Assembly: GCA_029262955.1 (NCBI GenBank)
Contig: JAJCYL010000253.1
Coordinates: 1-8,158, forward strand
Reading direction: 5' to 3'
Origin: Cytophagales bacterium
GTDB taxonomy: Bacteria; Bacteroidota; Bacteroidia; Cytophagales; Cyclobacteriaceae
Length of the DNA stretch: 8,158 bases
The notes beneath the pieces were generated by a model. It did not search any database and was not told the origin of the DNA. It saw only the letters and a list, made by a program, of their open reading frames with translations. The first letter of the stretch is position 1. Each line of letters starts with the position of its first letter. Made by a program: the position numbers and the translations under genes. Positions 1 through 6,366 of the stretch are shown piece by piece.

Positions 1-1
1 C

Positions 2-1525
2 CTAATCATATTTTATACAGATGTGGTTGGGTTGAGTCCAGTAACTGTAGGAGTATTATTGCTCACAGCACGATTCAGTGATGGTATTAGCGATATAGTT
101 ATGGGAATGATAGGTGATCGTACCAATTCGAAGTATGGGAAATTCAGACCCTGGATTCTCTGGACCGCTCTTCCTCTTGGGGTTAGCTTAGCGCTTCTTT
201 TTACAAGTCCGGATATGTTGGGTGAGTCAGGCAAGATAATTTATGCCTATGTCACCTACATCGCATTCACCTTAATCTACACCGCCAACAACATTCCGTA
301 TGGTGCATTAATGGCAGTCATGACTGGTGATCATAAAGAAAGGACCAGTATTGGTTCTTTTAGAATGGTAGGTTCATTTGGAGGAGCAATTCTTGTGCAG
401 GGAGCACTTCTTTTCCTTGTTGCATATTTCGGAAATGCAGGCCCTAACGTGGAAGTTTCAAAGCTTGATGATAAAACATATAAAGTGGATATTGAAGCTA
501 CAAGAGATGCTGAAAATGTAAATATAAAAACGGAAGATGGGATTGCCACCTTTGCCTGGGCAGATGAACGTTCCTTAACAGAGACACACACGGTTGGCAA
601 AACTTTTAGCATGGCGTCAAACCAAACCTATTCTTTTCTGGTGAAAGGAGAAGAGAACCTCTCTGCTAATGATTTCAGAATTATAAACCAACAAAAAGGG
701 TATACGTATTCTTTTTATTTGATGTCCGTAATTTTGATTCTGCTTATGATTGTTACGTTCGCTACAACAAAAGAGCGGATAAAACCTCCCAAAGCGCAGA
801 AATCGAATATAGTACAAGATTTCAAAGACCTCTTAAATAATCGTGCCTGGTCTACATTACTTGTTAGCGCTTTGTTTTCAAGCACTTACAATGCATTGAA
901 ACAAGGTATTATCATTATCTATTTTACACATTACCTGAATAATCAGTTATTAGCAGCTTCCTATTTAGTGGGATTAATGTTGGTATCCATTGTTGGTGCC
1001 ATTTTAATGACTCCATTAAGTGTAAGGTTTGGAAAGCGTAATCTGTTTATTGCTTCTTTGCTCGTGTCTGGTGCATTTATTTCACTTATCGTATTCTGTG
1101 GACCAGGTGCGGTTGTCGCTATTTTCGTGCTGGGATTGCTTTCAGAGTTGATTGGTGCTATGTTCTCCTCTTTGACCTTTGTGATGTTAGGTGATGCTGC
1201 TGATTATTCAGAATGGAAGAACAAAAGAAGAGCAACTGGCCTTGTGTACTCTGCCGGATCTTTTTCTACCAAGTTTGGAGGAGGTATTGCAGGAGCTATT
1301 ATAGGTATTGTTTTAAGTAAATATGGTTATGATGGATTGGATCCGGCTGCCATTCAGGGTGCTATTCCGGGGATCAAAATGCTCATGAGTTGGATACCTG
1401 CAATTGTTGCCGTTATAGGAGCAGCAATGATGTTGTTTTATCCATTGTCCAAGAAGATGATGAATAAAATATCAGAAGACCTGGAAGAACGGAGACAGCT
1501 CGAAAAATCTATGGCTACCAATTGA
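2..1525 (+). CDS. GPH-family (melibiose carrier-like) sugar:cation symporter, 5'-truncated by window edge
   Basis: This is an inner-membrane MFS transporter of the glycoside-pentoside-hexuronide:cation symporter family, which imports sugars with Na+ or H+. The reading frame is open to the window edge (codons from base 2 read LIIFYTD before VVGLSPVTVG), so the GTG at 23 is internal and about one helix is missing. The conserved helix 2-loop 2-3 signature is visible as ARFSDGISD followed by GDRTNSKYGKFRPW (about residues 24-51 of the visible part). The two aspartates match the MelB cation-site spacing, but the usual DP is DI. The C-half signature GDAADYSEWKNKRRATG is also intact. About 90 residues between helices (roughly 143-235) are hydrophilic and beta-rich instead of a short loop, which fits an extracytoplasmic insert seen in Bacteroidota homologues. 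The substrate cannot be told. It ends 13 bp from a convergent gene remnant. Confidence 0.9.
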   Translation, partial: LIIFYTDVVGLSPVTVGVLLLTARFSDGISDIVMGMIGDRTNSKYGKFRPWILWTALPLGVSLALLFTSPDMLGESGKIIYAYVTYIAFTLIYTANNIPYGALMAVMTGDHKERTSIGSFRMVGSFGGAILVQGALLFLVAYFGNAGPNVEVSKLDDKTYKVDIEATRDAENVNIKTEDGIATFAWADERSLTETHTVGKTFSMASNQTYSFLVKGEENLSANDFRIINQQKGYTYSFYLMSVILILLMIVTFATTKERIKPPKAQKSNIVQDFKDLLNNRAWSTLLVSALFSSTYNALKQGIIIIYFTHYLNNQLLAASYLVGLMLVSIVGAILMTPLSVRFGKRNLFIASLLVSGAFISLIVFCGPGAVVAIFVLGLLSELIGAMFSSLTFVMLGDAADYSEWKNKRRATGLVYSAGSFSTKFGGGIAGAIIGIVLSKYGYDGLDPAAIQGAIPGIKMLMSWIPAIVAVIGAAMMLFYPLSKKMMNKISEDLEERRQLEKSMATN

Positions 1526-1538
1526 TATATCCAAAGTC

Positions 1539-1781
1539 CTATTCAGAAATTGAGGGCATAAGGTCAGTTTTCCTATTGATAAGCCGTGGGTAATATCCAT
1601 CATCTTCGCGTCTGATGGGACAAAGTTCTCTGATAACATATTCAGAGGCCGCTACATACTCTACTGCATCAAAACCAGCAAAATGTGTCCAACGTATATT
1701 TTATACTTTGGCACGAAGCTGCTCTTTATACCTTTTTTCACATTGATGAAAGTTGGTTGTTTCGTCATTTTTTAAATTACC
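1539..1781 (-). pseudogene. C-terminal remnant of an unidentified protein, interrupted by a stop codon
   Basis: On the minus strand one frame reads protein-like text for about 78 codons, ending at TAG (1539-1541). It runs NLKNDETTNFHQCEKRYK and on to RAKV, then an in-frame TAA at 1701-1703, then NIRWTHFAGFDAVEYVAASE and on to DDGYYPRLINRKTDLMPSIS. The composition (aromatic, charged, no low complexity) is that of a soluble globular protein. The frame stays open into the repeat that begins at 1781, but no plausible start remains. I read it as the tail of a chromosomal gene convergent with the transporter, cut by arrival of the repeat/cassette block and then decayed. I do not recognise the family. 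The alternative is a chance open frame, which the natural-looking sequence on both sides of the stop makes less likely. Confidence 0.5.
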
Positions 1782-2041
1782 TACAACGAACAAGTGTAAG
1801 CCTCTTGTGCCTACCCTTACTTAAAACAACTAAGCTAGTGAGTCTGCTTCCTATATGCAACGCCTGCCGAGGCAGGGTTGGAGTTCTGCGTTCCACAAGT
1901 TTAATTTAGAAAGTGTTGTAGAAGGTGTGAGAGCGAGGTTTCCCAAGAGGCAGTTGAACGGGCAGATGGTAGCCAAAATAAGAGTAAGAAAGGCTAGCTG
2001 ACTGAGTGCTTCACACCAGGGAAGCTAAGCACATGCAATTC
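1781..2041 (-). repeat. Intercassette repeat, left boundary of the array
   Basis: This long non-coding spacer follows the stop codon of the 2042-2710 gene. Its ends form a short inverted pair within the left part (CTACAAC at 1781-1787 and GTTGTAG at 1915-1921). Bases 1820-1850 match 4628-4658 at 26 of 31 positions. Bases 1781-1835 match 8104-8158 at 48 of 55. A small hairpin CCTGCC-GA-GGCAGG sits near 1863-1876. Closer to the gene, GTGCTT (2006-2011) and AAGCAC (2027-2032) could form a hairpin just after the stop, and GGTGTGA/TCACACC (1924-1930/2011-2017) a longer-range pairing. The terminal site GTTGTAG is a poor fit to GTTRRRY, so if this is an attC site it is degenerate. I see no gene in it. 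Confidence 0.65.
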
Positions 2042-2710
2042 TTACACCTTGTTACCTACTTTTTTCATTAAGCTCTGAATGATCATATACCGTTTTAGTT
2101 TATCAAGTTTTATTTTCGAGTTCACTACTAAATAAGCTCCATCTTCAAAACCTTCATACATTGAAACTGATACCTTCTTTAAATTATCCGTTTCACCAAT
2201 TAAATTGTTGAGTGAATTTTTGTCCTGGTATAGAACGTATTTGAGATCGTCAGAATCTACGAAGCCAACATTGTCAAAGCCGTCATTGTCCAGTGCTTGA
2301 ATTAAGAAATTGAAAGAATAAAATGAGAGTTGATCTGGAAGATGTAGCAATGTGAAATTGTCAATATGACTAACTCGGTCTTCAGTGATTTGGGTTTCAT
2401 CAGAAATCAACTCTATGTTTTTGTGAGTACAATTGAGAATGGAGTAACTGTCGCTACTCGTAACGAGAATTAGTTTAGTAGCCTTGTCAAATTTGAGATG
2501 AATGATTGACTCCTTTTTGTATTCAAAGTCATGTTTGTCATCCTTACTAGCGACAAAATTTTCCCATAAATGATACTTTGTAAAAACCTTTGGGACTTCT
2601 ATTGGGAAGGTGATGAATACATACTTAGGGTTCTTAAGTGCCAATACCACCAACGCCAATCCAAGAAGGATAAATAATACTTCGGTTACTGTGGAGATGG
2701 TTTCGGACAT
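2042..2710 (-). CDS. Membrane-anchored protein of unknown function (222 aa)
   Basis: I do not recognise this protein. Residues 8-26 form one strong hydrophobic helix (TEVLFILLGLALVVLALKN), too uninterrupted and without a cleavage-like AxA to look like a secreted signal, so a single N-terminal anchor is likely. The remaining 195 residues are hydrophilic, with alternating polar and hydrophobic strands and a basic C-terminus (LKRYMIIQSLMKKVGNK). No catalytic motif is visible. The ATG lies 10 bp after the attC-like site ending at 2720, which fixes the start and makes this a one-gene cassette. It lies downstream of the PIN gene at 2835 but is separated by a 124-bp repeat, so cotranscription is possible but not required. 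Orphan proteins of this kind are typical of cassette arrays. Confidence 0.75.
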   Translation of the reverse strand: MSETISTVTEVLFILLGLALVVLALKNPKYVFITFPIEVPKVFTKYHLWENFVASKDDKHDFEYKKESIIHLKFDKATKLILVTSSDSYSILNCTHKNIELISDETQITEDRVSHIDNFTLLHLPDQLSFYSFNFLIQALDNDGFDNVGFVDSDDLKYVLYQDKNSLNNLIGETDNLKKVSVSMYEGFEDGAYLVVNSKIKLDKLKRYMIIQSLMKKVGNKV

Positions 2711-2719
2711 TCAAATTGC

Positions 2720-2830
2720 ATGTAACGACCAGATCTGGCACGTGCCTCTGAGCTCTTTTAATATTTACAATCTAGCGGATTTGCTGATCAGTTTTAAATG
2801 GCACTTAAGGCATGGGAGCGTTTGTTAGGT
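2720..2830 (-). repeat. attC-like intercassette recombination site (best candidate)
   Basis: Read in the direction of the genes, this spacer begins with ACCTAAC (2824-2830), an exact match to the attC R'' consensus RYYYAAC. It continues as ACCTAACAAACG and ends with CGTTACAT, where GTTACAT (2720-2726) matches GTTRRRY at six of seven positions. The 111-bp length lies in the usual attC range. The interior contains two abutting perfect palindromes, CCAGATCTGG (2729-2738) and GGCACGTGCC (2737-2746), plus the core shared with the other spacers (2758-2785, about 20 of 28 positions matching the 4585-4822 element). It starts 4 bp after the PIN gene's stop and ends 10 bp before the next ATG, as expected for a site that closes one cassette and opens the next. 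Proof of attC function would need an integrase. Confidence 0.5.
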
Positions 2831-2834
2831 ACAG

Positions 2835-3359
2835 TTATTTAGATTTTCTTTCCATTTTCAATCCTCTCTCATTCAAGAAATCGTTGATATCGATACTTCT
2901 CACACCGTTCTTTTCAGAGACCTTGGGTATTTTATTGGGCTTCAACTTGCTTTCATTAGTAATTAATGTGTAACCATGAGTCTTGCAAACGGCTATTAGA
3001 TATGGGTCAGCCTCTTCAATCCCTTGTGCTAATTTTTTTGCGTCAAAGAAACCGGATTGATACTCTTCATTAATAATTGGAATTGCAGCATTAAAACTTT
3101 GTTCGTCTGTTTCTATAACAAATAGTTTCCTCCATTTTTTCACCCATTTCTTCAGAAAATCTTCTTGGCCCTCGTAGGCATTTATTTCTTGTTCAACGAA
3201 ATCTATCGTTCTTAAATGCTCGTTCCGAATTAAATCTTCAAGTTCATCCCAAATAGCTTTGAAAACAGGATTGTCGTACTTAAAAGTTGACTCAAGACGT
3301 ATTAATGCGCTGGTGTCGATCAGATATTTTGATACATCTGGATTGAAATCTAGTTGCAT
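2835..3359 (-). CDS. DUF4411-type PIN-domain protein, probable ribonuclease toxin
   Basis: This is a 174-aa PIN-fold protein, predicted to be a metal-dependent RNase. The first acidic residue is D15 in KYLIDTSALIRLE. E58 (FVEQEI) is a candidate second, followed by the E115/E116/D118 cluster in IEEADPYLIAVC and the ITNESK segment near 133-138. These are the features of the DUF4411 branch of PIN proteins, and the length is normal. The ATG lies only 3 bp after the stop of the upstream XRE/ImmA-IrrE gene, so the two are cotranscribed and probably translationally coupled. DUF4411 proteins are commonly found next to ImmA/IrrE-type proteins, and the pair is usually read as a toxin-antitoxin-like module. 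RNase activity and toxicity are inferred from the fold. Confidence 0.85.
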   Translation of the reverse strand: MQLDFNPDVSKYLIDTSALIRLESTFKYDNPVFKAIWDELEDLIRNEHLRTIDFVEQEINAYEGQEDFLKKWVKKWRKLFVIETDEQSFNAAIPIINEEYQSGFFDAKKLAQGIEEADPYLIAVCKTHGYTLITNESKLKPNKIPKVSEKNGVRSIDINDFLNERGLKMERKSK

Positions 3360-3362
3360 CCA

Positions 3363-4514
3363 TTAGGCGTTAAGGAGTTGCCGAGTTTTGGGGATATATC
3401 TCAACTTTATTCCTAAGAAGTCTGAAAGATCTTTCAGATCAATTCTATTTTGGTCGAAAGCGCGAAAAGCAAGAGACACATAAGTTCGTCCCTTTTCTCT
3501 CAGAGTTTCTTTCGGCAGATTTCGACCTTCAGGATTTTTAGCTCTACCGAAGGTTGACTTGTTCCATGAGTCATGTTTTTGTCTGTAGAAATTTGAAGAG
3601 GTTCGCCCATTTTCTAAAAGAGCTCGAAGTATAGATAAAGGACCTACATGAAACACCTGTCCAAGTTGAACTAAATCCTTTTTCGGCCATGCAGTAATTC
3701 CCTGTGAGTAATAGTCTTGTACGATAGACTGTTTCAACAACTCATTTGATGGAATTAACAAATTTGCTGCGAAGGAATTGCACCACTTTTCAATTTTTAT
3801 AGTGGTCTTATCCGAAATGTCACAAATTCCTCCTTCATTTAGAAGTAAGTGTCCAACTTCATGAAAAAGAGTAAAAATCTTAGCTGTAGTTGGTTCTCCA
3901 CCACCTTTGATTCCAACTATTGGAATTACATCATCAACAATAGAAAATCCACGTACATTGTCCTGGGTCAAGCTCAATTGAAACACAGCTACACCAAGCC
4001 TCTCAACTTTCTCAATATATGCTTCCAGAGCATCATTCGTTTTTTCTTGTCCTCTTACCTCCGATAAATTCCATTTAGCTCTGAGTCGAGAAGCTACTTC
4101 CGATGGGTCATCTGAAATGAGAGCTGATTCAGAAAATTTTGGGACTGAAATTCCTGCATCAGTTTTCAACTCTAAGAGTGATTGCGCAATTGCTCTAGCT
4201 TTTCTAACAGCAACTATCGTCTTTTCGCTAAAAGTCCCAATTTCAATTTCTGAATTAACCGTTCGTCTGTCTCTTGGTAATGGTTTTTCGGGCGGGGGTG
4301 AGTTTAGTAAAAGAGTTGCGATGGTTCGCCTATATGTTTTTGATAATGTCTTAAGTTCTTGAAGGGTTGGTTGCTTGTTACCTGACTCAAGTTGTTCTAG
4401 ACGGTTCAAACTAATGCCAGAAGATTCAGAAGCTTTAGTCTTTCTCATTGCACTCGTTTCACGAGCCCATGTTAAGACTTCTCCATTTACTTTAATTCCA
4501 GTTAGTTCGGCCAT
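3363..4514 (-). CDS. XRE-family HTH / ImmA-IrrE metallopeptidase fusion, regulator of the PIN partner
   Basis: This 383-aa cytoplasmic protein has an N-terminal Cro/C1-type HTH (about residues 12-66, including SSGISLNRLEQLESGNKQPT). Its central ImmA/IrrE zinc-peptidase domain contains the HExxH motif as FHEVGHLLL (H218, E219, H222). The downstream EKWCNSFAANLLIP supplies the likely third ligand E242 in the usual spacing. Residues 310-383 form a C-terminal extension that often accompanies this family. In ImmA and IrrE the protease cleaves a DNA-bound repressor in response to a signal. Here the repressor-like HTH is in the same chain, so it may autoregulate or control the adjacent PIN protein 3 bp downstream. 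The ATG at 4514 starts cleanly at the HTH domain. No frameshift or missing ligand is seen. The upstream 70 bp (4515-4584) is free of genes and presumably holds the promoter, but I see no convincing TAnnTTTG box. Confidence 0.92.
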   Translation of the reverse strand: MAELTGIKVNGEVLTWARETSAMRKTKASESSGISLNRLEQLESGNKQPTLQELKTLSKTYRRTIATLLLNSPPPEKPLPRDRRTVNSEIEIGTFSEKTIVAVRKARAIAQSLLELKTDAGISVPKFSESALISDDPSEVASRLRAKWNLSEVRGQEKTNDALEAYIEKVERLGVAVFQLSLTQDNVRGFSIVDDVIPIVGIKGGGEPTTAKIFTLFHEVGHLLLNEGGICDISDKTTIKIEKWCNSFAANLLIPSNELLKQSIVQDYYSQGITAWPKKDLVQLGQVFHVGPLSILRALLENGRTSSNFYRQKHDSWNKSTFGRAKNPEGRNLPKETLREKGRTYVSLAFRAFDQNRIDLKDLSDFLGIKLRYIPKTRQLLNA

Positions 4515-4584
4515 CTATTGATTCATCAACTAAAGTTCAATCTACATTATTGGTGAAAAATCTGCAAACCGTTATGAATATTGT

Positions 4585-4822
4585 GCCTAACGAACGAACC
4601 GTGTAAAATTTCGGCCGCTTGTTGTTTCTTAATACCACTAACCTAGCGAATCTGCTTCATCTGTACAACGGTTGGGGTTAAGAGCTGCGAATCACATGTT
4701 TATCTCTGATTATTGCAGATGCCTCAGATAATGCTGAAATTCCAATGAAAGTAGGAGAGCGGACGAGTTTTGCTGACGCCAGAGTAAGTGAGTAAGCGGC
4801 TGAATTTTAAACCATGTTATGA
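4585..4822 (-). repeat. Long intercassette repeat between membrane-protein and XRE/PIN cassettes
   Basis: This spacer fills the interval after the membrane-protein stop codon. In gene direction it opens with ATAACATGGT, the same sequence that follows the 6367-6753 gene; 4786-4818 is nearly identical to 6324-6357. It closes with CGTTAGGCACAAT, where GTTAGGC (4585-4591) is an exact fit to GTTRRRY. Bases 4628-4658 carry the shared core (AGCAGATTCGCTAG, then a TTAGT..TATTAAG segment), matching 1820-1850 at 26 of 31 positions. At 238 bp it is longer than most attC sites, and its gene-proximal end TCATAAC is a weak fit to RYYYAAC. It contains no gene and lies mostly within the gene-free stretch 4515-4822. 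Confidence 0.65.
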
Positions 4823-5515
4823 TCATTTTGAATTCTCAATTTGTTTCACCTTTTCCTTAAGGGTTTGAATTAGTTTCTTTTGTTTATTGAGTTCATTTCT
4901 TAATTCTTTGTCTGTATTCTCAAGGTTTTGTCCAGAAGACTGTAGCTGTAATGTCTGAATTAGGCTATTTAGACTATCAATTTTAAGTGAGTTTTCTTCA
5001 ATGGATCTATGAATTTCAACTAATATTTTGTGCGGATCTATTTCGATCTGGTTGTCTTTATATGGATTGAAAATGAAGTACAAGGCCCCAGCGGATGAGA
5101 TTGTAAATGAAAAGAACCCTAAGTAAATGAGGACTTTTGTGACACGAAATATGTTAAATTTCCATTTTCCCTTGTCCCTAAAGTGATCTTTCCAAATTCT
5201 ATAACTTTCCTCTTCACATTTAAACATTTTGGAGAGTATAAATTCGTCTTCCAAGTTTCTTACTTCAATTTTTCTCAGAACAAATCGCCAGCATATAGTT
5301 ACCCTCCTGATTCCTATCGCTACTGTTAGCCAAAAAACACTTAATATGGCCGAGAAGATGAATGGAATAAATGACGGAATAGAGTCTTTAAAGAAGTTCC
5401 AAAGAGTGAAAGTTGAGACAATTGAGCCGAAGAAAAATAATGCCCATGTGTTCCATCGCCCGTGTTCATGTTCAAGCCTAGAATTTATTTGTTTTATGGC
5501 TTCATCTTTTTTCAT
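4823..5515 (-). CDS. Three-helix membrane protein with C-terminal coiled coil, function unknown (230 aa)
   Basis: The preferred start is ATG at 5515 (MKKDEAIKQINSRLEHEHG). An in-frame extension to TTG at 5608 is open, but it would put a cysteine- and tyrosine-rich hydrophobic stretch before a normal cytosolic N-terminus. Visible transmembrane helices are about 22-42, 47-69 and 124-148. The loop between the second and third (70-123) is basic and amphipathic, starting IRRVTICWRFVLRKIE. From about 162 to 229 the chain is a coiled coil with regular leucine/isoleucine spacing (SLNSLIQTLQLQ; LRNELNKQKKLIQTLKEKV). The layout of membrane helices plus an oligomerising tail resembles effector or sensor proteins found among defence and stress accessory genes, but I cannot match a named family. 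It is a single-gene cassette, with no close partner on either side. Confidence 0.75.
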   Translation of the reverse strand: MKKDEAIKQINSRLEHEHGRWNTWALFFFGSIVSTFTLWNFFKDSIPSFIPFIFSAILSVFWLTVAIGIRRVTICWRFVLRKIEVRNLEDEFILSKMFKCEEESYRIWKDHFRDKGKWKFNIFRVTKVLIYLGFFSFTISSAGALYFIFNPYKDNQIEIDPHKILVEIHRSIEENSLKIDSLNSLIQTLQLQSSGQNLENTDKELRNELNKQKKLIQTLKEKVKQIENSK

Positions 5516-5883
5516 TCGGTTGGAAAAAAGGAATTGATCATAACAATATAGGTTATATGGAATGTTTGCCCAAAATGTAGCACAATAGACTGTGAAAAGC
5601 AGAACCAAATGTAATGAAGGTGATTAAGGTAACGGGCAAATATTTCTATATAACTACGTTGGACGATGCCTGAAAAGCTACTTATGGGTATTTGTCAAAA
5701 TCAACCAGCCCCAGAAGAGGAGTAATTTGGTTAAAACCCTTGACCAAATTGAGATGATCTGGTCTTATGAACCCAAACCTGGAAGTAAGGGCTTTCGAAA
5801 AGGGCAAAGCAATCCCTGCCCAAAACAATTAGGCTGACCTATAAACACAACATTCAAAGAACGAACCTCTTTTAAAACTTAGC
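5516..5883. other. Gene-free stretch between membrane-protein gene and IS91 relic
   Basis: No convincing gene is visible. Close to the membrane-protein gene, the minus strand has TACATTTT (about 5571-5578), one base off the Bacteroidota TAnnTTTG box and placed about 55 bp upstream of the 5515 start. It is a possible promoter and another reason to prefer that start. GTCCAAC on the minus strand near 5660 and CGTTACC near 5630 resemble integron core sites, but they are only about 35 bp apart with no paired interior. An 8-bp inverted repeat (AATTTGGT 5724-5731, ACCAAATT 5743-5750) could be a hairpin or terminator downstream of the transposase relic. The rest may be the 3' flank of the IS element. 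Confidence 0.4.
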
Positions 5884-6192
5884 TCAAGAGGGGGCAGGCG
5901 GGCTACCGGTCAAAATCTTTATAACCATCATTTTGCCCTGTTTACATTTTGGACATATATCGGGGTCTTTTCCTGTCACCAGTTCAAGCACTTGCATGGC
6001 AGAAAGTCCCTGGAGTAATGGTACATGTAATGGCTTGTCTATAAGCAATATGCACTGTTCCCTTTTGTTGCCATTGGCAGCAGCCAGCAGGCCATAATAG
6101 CGGATTTTGTAGAAACCCGAGGGAAGCACATGTCTCATAAACCTGCCAATGAACTCCTCAGCATCCAGGGTTAACATTTGAGTATAGTTGAC
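5884..6192 (-). pseudogene. IS91-family transposase, C-terminal fragment
   Basis: About 100 codons remain of a protein that is normally several hundred residues long. The frame reads VNYTQMLTLDAEEFIGRF, then MRHVLPSGFYKIRYYGLL. The combination of an L-x-AEEFI-x-RF segment, HVLP-GF-KIR-YG and a closing CPKCKQGKM zinc-type pair is the characteristic C-terminal end of IS91/IS801-type Y2 transposases, which move by rolling-circle replication. The N-terminal HUH and tyrosine motifs are gone. An in-frame TAA at 6193-6195 and unrelated sequence beyond mark the truncation. It cannot be active. It is embedded between cassettes and shows that a mobile element once inserted in, or was carried by, the array. 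Confidence 0.75.
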
Positions 6193-6270
6193 TTATGAAC
6201 TATACCTACCTTATGGCATGCTAATCTAACGGATTTTTAATTTTTCGGATACTATTGAAAGGGGAAAGGA

Positions 6271-6289
6271 TCCTCGTTACAAACGAGGA
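6271..6289. repeat. Short perfect hairpin TCCTCGTT-ACA-AACGAGGA
   Basis: This is an eight-base perfect stem with a three-base loop, placed between the IS91 relic and the start of the next spacer. No T-run follows on either strand, so it is not a typical intrinsic terminator. A compact stem of this kind could be an IS end, a REP-like repeat or a foldback used by single-strand transposition. It lies close to the point where homology to the 4585-4822 spacer is lost, so it may mark the junction of the IS insertion. Confidence 0.55.
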
Positions 6290-6323
6290 CCAGTACAGGG
6301 GTGTTACTTAGTGAGGCTGCTCA

Positions 6324-6366
6324 AAGTGAATAAGCGGCTGACTTTTGACACCATGTTGGCATTTCG
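6324..6366 (-). repeat. Truncated copy of the intercassette repeat (gene-proximal end)
   Basis: Immediately after the stop of the 6367-6753 gene, the minus strand reads CCAACATGGTGTCAAAAGTC and continues CAGCCGCTTATTCACTTT. This matches the start of the 4585-4822 spacer over about 34 bp, with a few substitutions and one indel. Homology then stops and the sequence passes into GC-poor DNA, the 6271-6289 hairpin and the IS91 relic. Only the gene-proximal end of the repeat survives. The distal half with the core and the GTTRRRY site is missing, most simply because the IS element replaced or separated it. Confidence 0.6.

Noticed and set aside
1685..1909. Plus-strand open frame of 74 codons
   Set aside because: It crosses the boundary between the gene remnant and the repeat, its translation is rich in Cys/Leu/Phe with no natural look, and the opposite strand carries the protein-like remnant.
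2610..2828. Plus-strand open frame of 72 codons
   Set aside because: It overlaps the N-terminus of the minus-strand 222-aa gene and runs through the attC-like spacer. It is antisense shadow.
5516..5608. N-terminal extension of the membrane protein to a TTG codon
   Set aside because: The TTG start is weak. The added segment looks like translated upstream DNA, and a near-consensus TAnnTTTG box lies within it, so ATG 5515 is preferred.
5630..5670. Very short attC site (GTCCAAC ... CGTTACC)
   Set aside because: The outer boxes are only about 35 bp apart, the second fits GTTRRRY poorly, and there is no paired stem between them.
6182..6205. GTATAGTT/AACTATAC inverted repeat as an operator or IS end
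   Set aside because: The 8-bp arms are AT-rich and there is no intact gene starting nearby. Chance is a sufficient explanation.
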